A stretch of DNA of 6,945 nucleotides from Clostridium sp. (GTDB lineage Bacteria; Bacillota; Clostridia; Clostridiales; Clostridiaceae), in NCBI GenBank assembly GCA_003539755.1, contig DPOH01000240.1, forward strand, positions 1-6,945. Reading direction: 5' to 3'. Under the pieces are notes generated by a model. The model was not told the origin of the DNA. It was given only the letters and a program-made list of their open reading frames with translations, and did no database searches. Positions 1 to 5,119 of the stretch are shown here, one piece after another. Position 1 is the first letter of the stretch, and each line of letters starts with the position of its first letter. The translations under genes were made by a program, and so were the position numbers.

Positions 1-35
1 TATGTAAAAAAATAATAAATTCCAAATAGAGGGAA

Positions 36-48
36 ATAACAAAGTTAT
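36..48. promoter_or_regulatory. Small palindrome in the leader of the PTS genes
   Basis: ATAAC, three A, GTTAT forms a perfect 5+5 palindrome about 57 bases before the IIB start codon. It could be an operator half-site pair or a short RNA hairpin. It has no central CpG, so it does not look like a LacI-family site, and short palindromes are common in AT-rich DNA. The rest of 1-104 shows no clean -35/-10 pair and no -12/-24 sigma-54 motif, so the operon promoter may lie upstream of the window. Confidence 0.2.
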
Positions 49-104
49 CTAAAAAAGTAAATTTATAGATTATATATTTTAAATGAATTAAGGAGTGTTT
101 AATT

Positions 105-407
105 ATGAAAAAAATATTATTAGTATGTTCAGCAGGAATGTCAACAAGTTTACTTGTTACTAAAATGAGAGAAGCAGCAGCTGCTAAAGGAGAAGAAGTA
201 CAAATAGATGCTCTTCCAGTAGCAGAATGTAATACAGTAATTGATACTGTTGATATAGTACTTTTAGGACCACAAGTTCGTTTCCAAAAACCAAATGTAG
301 AAAAGCTTGTAAATGGAAGAATTCCAGTAGAAGTAATGGATATGAGATTATATGGAACAATGAATGGAAAAGCAATCTTAGAAGAAGCACTTGCTAAAAT
401 CCAATAA
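105..407 (+). CDS. PTS lactose/cellobiose-family IIB component
   Basis: This is the 100-residue cytoplasmic IIB phosphocarrier of a lactose/cellobiose/lichenan-type phosphotransferase system. It accepts phosphate from IIA on a cysteine and passes it to the sugar during transport through IIC. The N-terminus has the family signature: a short hydrophobic strand, then Cys8 in the loop CSAGMSTSLLV, which is the phosphorylation site. The segment around 53-58 (LLGPQV) is the next conserved strand and loop. Length is normal for a stand-alone IIB (about 100). The ATG follows AGGAG at 91-95 with a spacing of 9 bases. IIC and IIA follow on the same strand. Homologues are called celA, licB or chbB. The exact sugar cannot be read from the sequence, although a beta-glucoside such as cellobiose or a related disaccharide is the best guess. 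Confidence 0.95.
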   Translation: MKKILLVCSAGMSTSLLVTKMREAAAAKGEEVQIDALPVAECNTVIDTVDIVLLGPQVRFQKPNVEKLVNGRIPVEVMDMRLYGTMNGKAILEEALAKIQ

Positions 408-436
408 TCTAATTACAAATTAAAGTTAAATACTTA

Positions 437-478
437 TGATTAGATAATTGAATCTATAGAGATTTTATTATCTAATCA
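437..478 (+). promoter_or_regulatory. Intercistronic hairpin between IIB and IIC
   Basis: Twelve bases at 437-448 (TGATTAGATAAT) are perfectly complementary to 467-478. Inside, after one T-T mismatch and a G-T pair, 451-455 (AATCT) pairs with 460-464 (AGATT) around a four-base loop. The whole element is an 18-step symmetrical stem in the 110-base gap between the two genes. No T-run follows, so it is not a standard terminator. It could protect the 3' end of a processed IIB message or set the IIB:IIC ratio. The structure is seen in the sequence; the role is inferred. Confidence 0.6.
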
Positions 479-517
479 AAGTTGAATAATAAAATTAGAG
501 AAAAGAGGTAGGAAACA

Positions 518-1840
518 ATGAGTTTTATGGAAAAATTTCAAAACGCTATTGAAAGAATTTTAGTTCCAATAGCTTCAAAATTGAATGCACAAAGACATGT
601 ATGTGCTGTTAGAGACGCATTTATATTATCATTCCCATTAACTATGGCAGGTTCGTTAATGGTATTACTTAACAACGTTTTCTTAAACGCAGATGGTTTT
701 ATGTATAAAATATTACAATTTGATAAAATATGTCCTGGTATAGTTAAGTACCAAGCTGTATTTTCTCCTGTTGTAAAGGGTTCCGCAGATATATTCGCAA
801 TTTTAATAGTATTTTTAATAGCTAGAAACCTTGCTAAATCACTAAAAGGTGATGATTTATTAACTGGTTTAACAGCAGTTTCTGTTTACTTTATCATTTA
901 CCCTGATTACTTCAATAATGAAGGCACAAATTATATTACTACTCAATATACAGGTGCACAAGGATTATTCGTTGCTATTTTAGTTGCTTTACTAGTTGGT
1001 GAATTAATGTCAAGATTATCAAATTCTGATAAGCTAGAAATAAAAATGCCAGAACAAGTACCACCAGCAGTTGCAAGATCATTCAAAGTATTATTACCAA
1101 TCATTATTACTACTGTTATATTCTCAGTTATCAATTACTTCGTTAAAATGGTTGCACCAGGTGGATTACATGAATTAATCTACAACATTATTCAAGCACC
1201 ATTAACTAAGATGAGTCAAAGTATATTCTCAGTACTTGCATTATCATTCTTATCAGAAGCACTTTGGGTTATGGGTATCCATGGACCAAACACTATTGCA
1301 GCTATAAGAGATACTATGTTCTCAGAAGCTGGTAATGCAAACTTATTATACTTCGCTGAAAAAGGTACTACAGTTGGAGCTCCTTATCCAATAACATATA
1401 GTGGACTAGCTAGTGCTTTCTCTGAATATGGTGGATCAGGATGTACATTAGGATTAATTATTGCAATGTTAATATTCTGCAAATCAAAAGAATCGAAGAG
1501 TATCGCTAAACTTTCTTTAGCACCAGGATTATTCAACATCAATGAAATGGTTATCTTCGGTTTACCAATAGTTTTAAACCCAATTTATATAATTCCTTTT
1601 GTATGCGCACCACTTATAAACATAATGATAGGTTATGTAGCAATTACAGTTCTTGAAATTATGCCACCAGTTGTAGTTGGTGTTCCTTGGACAACTCCAG
1701 GACCATTAATGCCATTCTTAGGATCAGGTGGAAACATAATGGGATTAGTTGTAGGATTTATATGTCTTACAGTTAGTGTATTAGTATATGCACCTTTCGT
1801 AATTGCAGCAAATAAAGCAGCAGAAAAAGAATCAATGTAA
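518..1840 (+). CDS. PTS lactose/cellobiose-family IIC permease
   Basis: This 440-residue integral membrane protein is the sugar channel of the PTS. It brings a disaccharide across the membrane for phosphorylation by IIB. Hydrophobic segments recur through the chain, for example about 33-55, 90-105, 145-165, 188-210, 310-322, 345-375 and 405-432. Family motifs are clear: GIHG at 253-256 (His255), FNINE at 339-343 (Glu343) leading into IFGLPIVLNP, and a Pro/Gly-rich VPWTTPGPLMPFLGSGGN near the C-terminus. In the ChbC structure the equivalent His and Glu contact the sugar. Length matches the family. The residue after Glu343 is Met where Pro (NEP) is most usual. The ATG has AGAGG (504-508) and AGG (510-512) upstream. 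Homologues are celB, licC and chbC; the substrate is inferred only as a beta-linked disaccharide. Confidence 0.95.
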   Translation: MSFMEKFQNAIERILVPIASKLNAQRHVCAVRDAFILSFPLTMAGSLMVLLNNVFLNADGFMYKILQFDKICPGIVKYQAVFSPVVKGSADIFAILIVFLIARNLAKSLKGDDLLTGLTAVSVYFIIYPDYFNNEGTNYITTQYTGAQGLFVAILVALLVGELMSRLSNSDKLEIKMPEQVPPAVARSFKVLLPIIITTVIFSVINYFVKMVAPGGLHELIYNIIQAPLTKMSQSIFSVLALSFLSEALWVMGIHGPNTIAAIRDTMFSEAGNANLLYFAEKGTTVGAPYPITYSGLASAFSEYGGSGCTLGLIIAMLIFCKSKESKSIAKLSLAPGLFNINEMVIFGLPIVLNPIYIIPFVCAPLINIMIGYVAITVLEIMPPVVVGVPWTTPGPLMPFLGSGGNIMGLVVGFICLTVSVLVYAPFVIAANKAAEKESM

Positions 1841-1869
1841 TTTGAATAGATGAATTAGGAGATAGAGAA

Positions 1870-2184
1870 ATGGATGGAATAGAATTAATAGCATTTGAAA
1901 TAATAAGTAATGTTGGAATGGCTAAATCATTAGCAGTAGAAGCATTAAGAGATGTAAGAGAAGGAAAATATGAAGAAGCAGAGGCAAAGATGAATGAAGC
2001 TTCAGAATGTCTTGTAAAAGGACATCATGCACATACTTCATTAATCCAACAAGAAGCATCAGGAGAAAAAGTTGAATTCTCATTAATTATAATGCATGCA
2101 GAAGACCAAATGATGGCGGCTGAAACAATTAAATGTTTAGTTGAAGAAATGATAGGAATGTTTAAACAACTAAATAATAAATAA
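1870..2184 (+). CDS. PTS lactose/cellobiose-family IIA component
   Basis: This 104-residue, mostly helical cytoplasmic protein passes phosphate from HPr to IIB. Proteins of this family form a trimer of three-helix hairpins. His76, in the motif IIMHAEDQMM, is in the place of the phosphorylated histidine of LacA (VHAQDHLM there). Asp79 matches the buried metal-binding aspartate of LacA. A histidine cluster, GHHAH at 51-55, lies at the helix 2 end as in relatives (EAH in LacA). Length is normal. The start follows AGGAG (1857-1861) by 8 bases and lies 29 bases after the IIC stop, so it is in the same transcript. A terminator follows about 40 bases later, making this the last gene of the operon. 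Homologues are celC, licA and chbA. Confidence 0.95.
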   Translation: MDGIELIAFEIISNVGMAKSLAVEALRDVREGKYEEAEAKMNEASECLVKGHHAHTSLIQQEASGEKVEFSLIIMHAEDQMMAAETIKCLVEEMIGMFKQLNNK

Positions 2185-2220
2185 AATTGAATTATTCAAA
2201 CTTTAATAATTAATGCAAAT

Positions 2221-2267
2221 GAATACCTATATACTCAATAAAATTTAGTATGTAGGTATTTTGCTTT
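2221..2267 (+). terminator. Rho-independent terminator of the PTS operon
   Basis: AATACCTATATACT at 2222-2235 pairs with AGTATGTAGGTATT at 2247-2260 over 14 steps, including one G-T pair. The loop is 11 bases. A T-rich tail (TTTTGCTTT) follows directly. It sits 37 bases after the IIA stop and before the lacI-type promoter, so it separates the two transcripts. Confidence 0.75.
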
Positions 2268-2287
2268 ATATTTGAATAATAAAGGGA

Positions 2288-2317
2288 TTGAAAAGTATAT
2301 AAAATTTATAGTATTAT
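2288..2317 (+). promoter_or_regulatory. Likely sigma-A promoter of the LacI-family gene
   Basis: TTGAAA at 2288-2293 is a good -35. TATTAT at 2312-2317 is a good -10 with an 18-base spacer. TATAAT at 2315-2320 overlaps it but would need a 21-base spacer. Transcription would start near 2325, inside the palindrome described next, which fits autorepression. Confidence 0.5.
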
Positions 2318-2319
2318 AA

Positions 2320-2337
2320 TATAAACACGAGTTCATA
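2320..2337 (+). promoter_or_regulatory. Candidate LacI-family operator (autoregulatory)
   Basis: TATAAACACGAGTTCATA is an 18-base near-palindrome centred on CpG at 2328-2329; 7 of 9 symmetric pairs match (TAT.AAC.CG.GTT.ATA). A central CpG flanked by an inverted repeat is typical of LacI-family operators, and CpG is scarce in this DNA. It lies just after the -10 and before the ribosome binding site at 2343-2349, where bound repressor would block its own gene. The site is seen; binding is inferred. A general CcpA site is less likely, matching about 10 of 14 consensus positions. Confidence 0.45.
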
Positions 2338-2359
2338 ACTGGAAGGAGGATAATGTTTT

Positions 2360-3415
2360 ATGAATAGCAGTGAAATTGCAAAACTTGCAGGAGTATCGCG
2401 TAGTACTGTATCTAGAGTTATAAACAATTATTCAAATGTGCCAGAAGAAACTAGGGAAAAAGTTTTAAAAGTAATTAAGGAACATGATTATGTACCACAT
2501 GCATCGGCAAGAATGCTTGCTGGAAGTAAAAACAGGGTTATTGGTTTATTTATTATAGACATGAAAAATAAAGAAAATGGTATGAAAAATAGAATAACTA
2601 AAAGTCCTTATTTTTTAGAATTTACTAGTTCTGCAATTGAAACAGCCAGTGAAATGGGATATACAGTCCTTGTTCATATAATACATAATGAAGAAGGATA
2701 TGAGAAAATTAAAGAATGTTATTATAATAAAACTATTTCAGGTGGTATTTTTATAGGACAGAGTGATGGAGACGAATATATTAAAGAAATAATTGAAAGA
2801 GGATACAAAGTTGTACTTATCGACCAATCAATTAATAATGATGATGAAATATATAAAAAGTGCATGATAGTAAATGCAGATAATTTTAATGGGGCATATA
2901 ATGCAACTAAATATCTTATAGATAAGCACCATACAAAAATAGCACATATTACAGGAGAAACAACTAAGCTTTCATCTAATGATAGAATTAGAGGATATAA
3001 ACAAGCATTGAAAGATGCAGGAATTCCTATAAATAAAAATTTAATTGTTAATGGTGAATTCGTTGAGAAAAGTGGATATGATGCAGTAAAAAAATTATTA
3101 AGCAGAAATATTAAATTTACAGCTATCTTTGCTAGTAATGATAAAATAGCATTTGGAGCAATTAAGGCAATAAAGGAAGCTGGATTAAAAGTTCCAGAAG
3201 ATATTTCTATTATAGGATTTGACGATATAGAAGCATCAAAATATTTTAATCCGCCACTTACTTCGATTAGGATGGAGCTGGTAGAAATGGCGGATATAGC
3301 TACAAAATCAATTATTACATCTATAGAGAATGATGTGAAATTTTCAGCTAATTATGTAATACCAGTTACATTAAAGGAAAGAAAGAGCTGTAAAGAAATC
3401 ATTATAGACAAATAA
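2360..3415 (+). CDS. LacI-family transcriptional repressor
   Basis: This 351-residue DNA-binding regulator probably represses the neighbouring PTS genes until the sugar or sugar phosphate binds. Residues 3-22 form the LacI helix-turn-helix (SEIAKLAGVSRSTVSRVIN), and the domain continues to about 46. The hinge helix ASARMLAG is at 48-55. From Val60 on comes the periplasmic-binding-protein-like sensor domain. Its late conserved block is clear: IFASNDKIAFGAIKAIKEAG, VPEDISIIGFDDIE, then PPLTSIRM near residue 300. Length is slightly above the usual 330-340. The ATG follows AAGGAGG (2343-2349) by 10 bases. It has its own promoter and a possible autoregulatory operator, and lies after the terminator of the PTS operon. 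The link to that operon is inferred from position only. Confidence 0.93.
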   Translation: MNSSEIAKLAGVSRSTVSRVINNYSNVPEETREKVLKVIKEHDYVPHASARMLAGSKNRVIGLFIIDMKNKENGMKNRITKSPYFLEFTSSAIETASEMGYTVLVHIIHNEEGYEKIKECYYNKTISGGIFIGQSDGDEYIKEIIERGYKVVLIDQSINNDDEIYKKCMIVNADNFNGAYNATKYLIDKHHTKIAHITGETTKLSSNDRIRGYKQALKDAGIPINKNLIVNGEFVEKSGYDAVKKLLSRNIKFTAIFASNDKIAFGAIKAIKEAGLKVPEDISIIGFDDIEASKYFNPPLTSIRMELVEMADIATKSIITSIENDVKFSANYVIPVTLKERKSCKEIIIDK

Positions 3416-3430
3416 ACGGGATGTAGAATT

Positions 3431-3544
3431 ATGGATTCATATAGTTGTAATGATAGTATTGGCTTTAATGTATCAGTTAAGAAAAATGCAAATTGGTTGA
3501 TAAAAGACATTATTAAAAATAAATTTTTTAATAATGTCCTTTAA
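3431..3544 (+). CDS. Doubtful 37-codon reading frame after the repressor gene
   Basis: An ATG 15 bases after the repressor stop opens a 37-codon frame (MDSYSCNDSIGFNVSVKKNA at its start, then NWLIKD). The residue mix is protein-like, but the ribosome binding site is weak (GGGAT at 3418-3422) and the last third is the hairpin at 3501-3543. It could be a remnant of a lost gene or chance. I do not recognise it. Confidence 0.15.
   Translation: MDSYSCNDSIGFNVSVKKNANWLIKDIIKNKFFNNVL
3501..3543 (+). terminator. Long A/T hairpin after the repressor gene, possible terminator
   Basis: GACATTATTAAAAA at 3506-3519 pairs perfectly with 3525-3538 around a five-base loop. After one A-C mismatch four more pairs follow (3501-3504 with 3540-3543). 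It is about 85 bases after the repressor stop and is the only strong hairpin there. The right arm begins with a run of six T, and the sequence after the stem is T-rich but broken (CTTTAATA), so termination is plausible but not certain. A relic of a small inverted-repeat element is the alternative. Confidence 0.45.
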
Positions 3545-3625
3545 TATGTATATGTAGTGTTATTGTAGAATAGGTTTATGCTTATATTCATTTTTAATTT
3601 TATTAATAGAAATTATTTTAATATT

Positions 3626-3652
3626 AGGAACACAAATTATATATTTGAATAA
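3626..3652 (+). promoter_or_regulatory. Sigma-H-like promoter before the small gene
   Basis: AGGAACA at 3626-3632, then 11 bases, then a -10 containing GAATAA (3647-3652) resembles the sigma-H pattern RnAGGAwWW, N11-12, RnnGAATww. The AGGA and GAAT cores and the spacing match; the two leading purines do not. It lies about 40 bases before the start of the 49-codon gene. Sigma-H acts at the onset of sporulation, which would suit the neighbouring cot operon. The assignment is inferred from pattern only. Confidence 0.3.
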
Positions 3653-3693
3653 ACTATATAGTTGAAGTTTTGTTTGAATGCGGAGATAAGTAT

Positions 3694-3843
3694 ATGAAAA
3701 AAGATATTGATATAGTTATAAGGGGAAAAATAAGTGATGAAGCATTGAAAAAGTATTATAGGCAGCTTTGCATGACACTTAAAGAACAGTATGGAAATGA
3801 TTTGCTTGTGGAATTATATAGAAATTTATGTGATAAAAGTTAA
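3694..3843 (+). CDS. Small protein of 49 residues, function unknown
   Basis: This short gene begins MKKDIDIVIRGKISDEALKK and ends in NLCDKS. GGAG at 3682-3685 lies 8 bases before the ATG, a good ribosome binding site. The peptide reads like a genuine folded helical protein: charged start, then YYRQLCMTLKEQYG and a second amphipathic stretch to about residue 45. It has two cysteines (26 and 46) and no signal peptide or membrane segment. I do not recognise the family. It lies alone on the + strand between the repressor and the convergent cotJ operon. A sigma-H-like promoter may precede it. The coding call rests on the start signals, codon use and peptide character, because length alone is weak evidence. 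Confidence 0.6.
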   Translation: MKKDIDIVIRGKISDEALKKYYRQLCMTLKEQYGNDLLVELYRNLCDKS

Positions 3844-4001
3844 AGTGTATAATGAAATTAAAGCATATTTATTAGACATTTATAGAAAGTGGTGTGATTT
3901 TTTAAAAAAGTAGAATATGTTTTTTTAACTAAATATAATGCATATGATTATTGTAGAATATTTTATTAGGATTAATATAAATTTATATGTATTTTGTTGT
4001 A

Positions 4002-4343
4002 TTATGCATTACCAGTTGCATCAGTGTAAAATAGAGCTTTTCTATGGTCAGCGTAATGGCCTGCTAGACCAGCTTTTTTGATTTCCTCCATAGTAGCATT
4101 GTCCATAAGCTGATAAACCATAGTTGCAATTATCTCAACGTGTGCCATTTCTTCTGTACCTATATCGTTAAGCACACCTTTTGTTTTTCCAGTAGGCATA
4201 GTATAACGTTGATTTAAATATCTTAGTGCAGCGCTGAGTTCACCATCTGGTCCTCCATATTGAGTAATAAGATATTTTGCCATTGTTAAGTCTTTACTTT
4301 TTAAACAAACTGGGTATTGTAAAGTTTTTACATAAGTCCACAT
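4002..4343 (-). CDS. cotJC: Spore coat protein CotJC, C-terminally short (Mn-catalase-like)
   Basis: This is the third gene of the cotJ operon and belongs to the manganese-catalase/ferritin-like family of spore coat proteins. The first half is well conserved: YLITQYGGPDGELSAALRYL with Glu35, then GTEEMAHVEII with Glu65 and His68. These three match the metal ligands of the first half of Mn catalase (Glu35, Glu66, His69 in the Lactobacillus enzyme). The reading frame then stops after LFYTDATGNA at residue 113. Typical CotJC proteins run to about 190 residues and carry the second ligand pair in the missing part. The DNA after the stop is AT-rich and shows no recognisable continuation in the frame I read through, so this looks like loss of the C-terminal half rather than one frameshift. 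AGGAGG (4354-4359) overlaps the cotJB stop and gives a firm start. Confidence 0.9.
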   Translation of the reverse strand: MWTYVKTLQYPVCLKSKDLTMAKYLITQYGGPDGELSAALRYLNQRYTMPTGKTKGVLNDIGTEEMAHVEIIATMVYQLMDNATMEEIKKAGLAGHYADHRKALFYTDATGNA

Positions 4344-4357
4344 AATCTATAATCCTC

Positions 4358-4609
4358 CTATTCTTCCTGTTCCCATGGCCAACATTGTTCAACCCATTTT
4401 TCTGGACATTCATAAAATGAGTTTCCATAATTTCTAAGTGGTCCATAATCTTTTTCATATTCGGCCATTAAACTGTCTAATTTAGCTGAAACTTTGCAGT
4501 AATCATCAACTGCATTTTCATCTGTAGGAAAATTATCTAGATAAAGATTAAGATCTAAAGCACAGAATTGGTAAATCCGAATACTATTTAATAATTCATA
4601 TTTATTCAT
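4358..4609 (-). CDS. cotJB: Spore coat protein CotJB
   Basis: This 83-residue protein is the middle gene of the cotJ operon. CotJ proteins are made in the mother cell and become part of the spore coat, where CotJB is thought to work with CotJA and CotJC. Family features are clear: the helix around LDLNLYLDNFPTDENAVDDY (18-37), the segment YEKDYGPLRNYGNS (51-64), and the Trp-rich C-terminus with KWVEQCWPWE. Length is normal. Four cysteines (16, 38, 68, 76) are notable. GAGGTGA (complement of 4615-4621) lies 5 bases before the ATG and overlaps the cotJA stop, so the genes are tightly coupled: 11 bases separate cotJA from cotJB and 14 bases separate cotJB from cotJC. Confidence 0.92.
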   Translation of the reverse strand: MNKYELLNSIRIYQFCALDLNLYLDNFPTDENAVDDYCKVSAKLDSLMAEYEKDYGPLRNYGNSFYECPEKWVEQCWPWEQEE

Positions 4610-4620
4610 TTATATCACCT

Positions 4621-4788
4621 CTAACATTTTTCATTTTTCTTTTCAGTGTATGGAGAATAAAGGTCTTTAAAAATAGTGCCTTTACAGAATCCTTCCTTAC
4701 AAGTAAAAAGATTTTGATATTTTTGACGTAATATAAATGCTCTTGCATATTCGTCTAATTTACATTCACTTTTTTCGTGTCTGTACAT
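4621..4788 (-). CDS. cotJA: Spore coat protein CotJA (small)
   Basis: This 55-residue first gene of the cotJ operon is easily missed because of its size. It begins MYRHEKSECKLDEYARAF. The CotJA signature follows at about 14-47: YARAFI, QKYQNLFT, then KGTIFKDLYSPY, corresponding to the A-KGT-FP-LY-PY pattern of relatives. Bacillus CotJA is about 82 residues, so this one has a short N-terminus and lacks the Pro-rich lead. Cysteines are at 9, 30, 35 and 55. The start is the only one possible: an in-frame TGA lies six codons upstream, and GAAGGG (complement of 4800-4805) is 11 bases before the ATG. The stop is 11 bases from cotJB. The gene order cotJA-cotJB-cotJC confirms the assignment. Confidence 0.88.
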   Translation of the reverse strand: MYRHEKSECKLDEYARAFILRQKYQNLFTCKEGFCKGTIFKDLYSPYTEKKNEKC

Positions 4789-4801
4789 GAAATTTTCATC
4801 C

Positions 4802-4827
4802 CTTCAATAATGTTTAACTTCAATAAT
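4802..4827 (-). repeat. Ten-base direct repeat in the cotJ leader
   Basis: ATTATTGAAG (minus strand) occurs at 4818-4827 and again at 4802-4811, 16 bases apart. The second copy includes part of the cotJA ribosome binding site. It could be a regulator site repeated once per 1.5 helix turns, or a small duplication. The repeat is seen; any role is a guess. Confidence 0.4.
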
Positions 4828-4855
4828 ATCCTATGGTAATAAGAGTAAAATGTGA
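4828..4855 (-). promoter_or_regulatory. Sigma-E/sigma-K-like promoter of the cotJ operon
   Basis: On the minus strand TCACATT (4849-4855), a 13-base spacer and CATAGGAT (4828-4835) closely resemble the mother-cell sigma-E pattern (TCATATT, 13-15 bases, CATACAAT). CATAGGATA also fits the sigma-K -10 (CATAnnnTA), with an AC about 16 bases upstream. It lies 40 bases before cotJA. In Bacillus subtilis cotJ is under sigma-E, which supports the reading. Confidence 0.6.
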
Positions 4856-5067
4856 TGAAATTAATCGAAAAAATAGAAAAAATATTATATGGAGATGAAA
4901 TATGATGAAAAGGTAGGGTGTTTTAAATACTAAAATATTAGAATAGAAATATTATTATATAGGTAACTATGTAAGTTGATTGTATACTAAGAGCTACATA
5001 AAAAGTATATATTATGGTAATATAATAAAGTATTAAGATTATAGAGAATTTATAAAAACATAGAATT

Positions 5068-5092
5068 TCTTAATTATTGTATATAATTAAGA
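5068..5092 (+). promoter_or_regulatory. Perfect palindrome just before the cysteine hydrolase gene
   Basis: TCTTAATTAT at 5068-5077 is perfectly complementary to ATAATTAAGA at 5083-5092, with five bases between. It lies 27 bases before the likely start codon and 14 bases before the G-rich ribosome binding site. A TATAAT (5082-5087) lies within the right arm, but no good -35 stands 17 bases upstream. It may be an operator, or a leader hairpin affecting the message. Confidence 0.35.
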
Positions 5093-5119
5093 TAAAGTTT
5101 GCAATTGGGGGTAAATATA

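Noticed and set aside
184..390. Leucine-rich open frame on the minus strand inside the IIB gene
   Set aside because: It is antisense to a well-supported gene, is low in complexity and has no convincing ribosome binding site. It is a shadow of the IIB coding sequence.
943..1134. Open frame on the minus strand inside the IIC gene
   Set aside because: Antisense to conserved IIC sequence, with no recognisable domain or start signals.
2320..2337. Catabolite (CcpA) cre site
   Set aside because: Only about 10 of 14 consensus positions fit, and the symmetric bases favour a specific LacI-family site. CcpA binding is not excluded.
2353..2367. Four-codon frame (ATG at 2353) overlapping the repressor start
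   Set aside because: Too close to the AGGAGG (3 bases) and too short. The ATG at 2360 has proper spacing and begins the helix-turn-helix.
3844..4001. Missing C-terminal half of CotJC or a clear cotJ terminator
   Set aside because: Reading the minus strand past the stop gives a short AT-rich run with further stops and none of the expected motifs. The palindrome at 3975-3988 has no G or C, so it is a poor terminator.
5099..5119. TTG at 5099 as the start of the cysteine hydrolase
   Set aside because: It has no ribosome binding site and adds seven residues before the conserved N-terminal strand. The ATG at 5120 has GGGGG 8 bases upstream.
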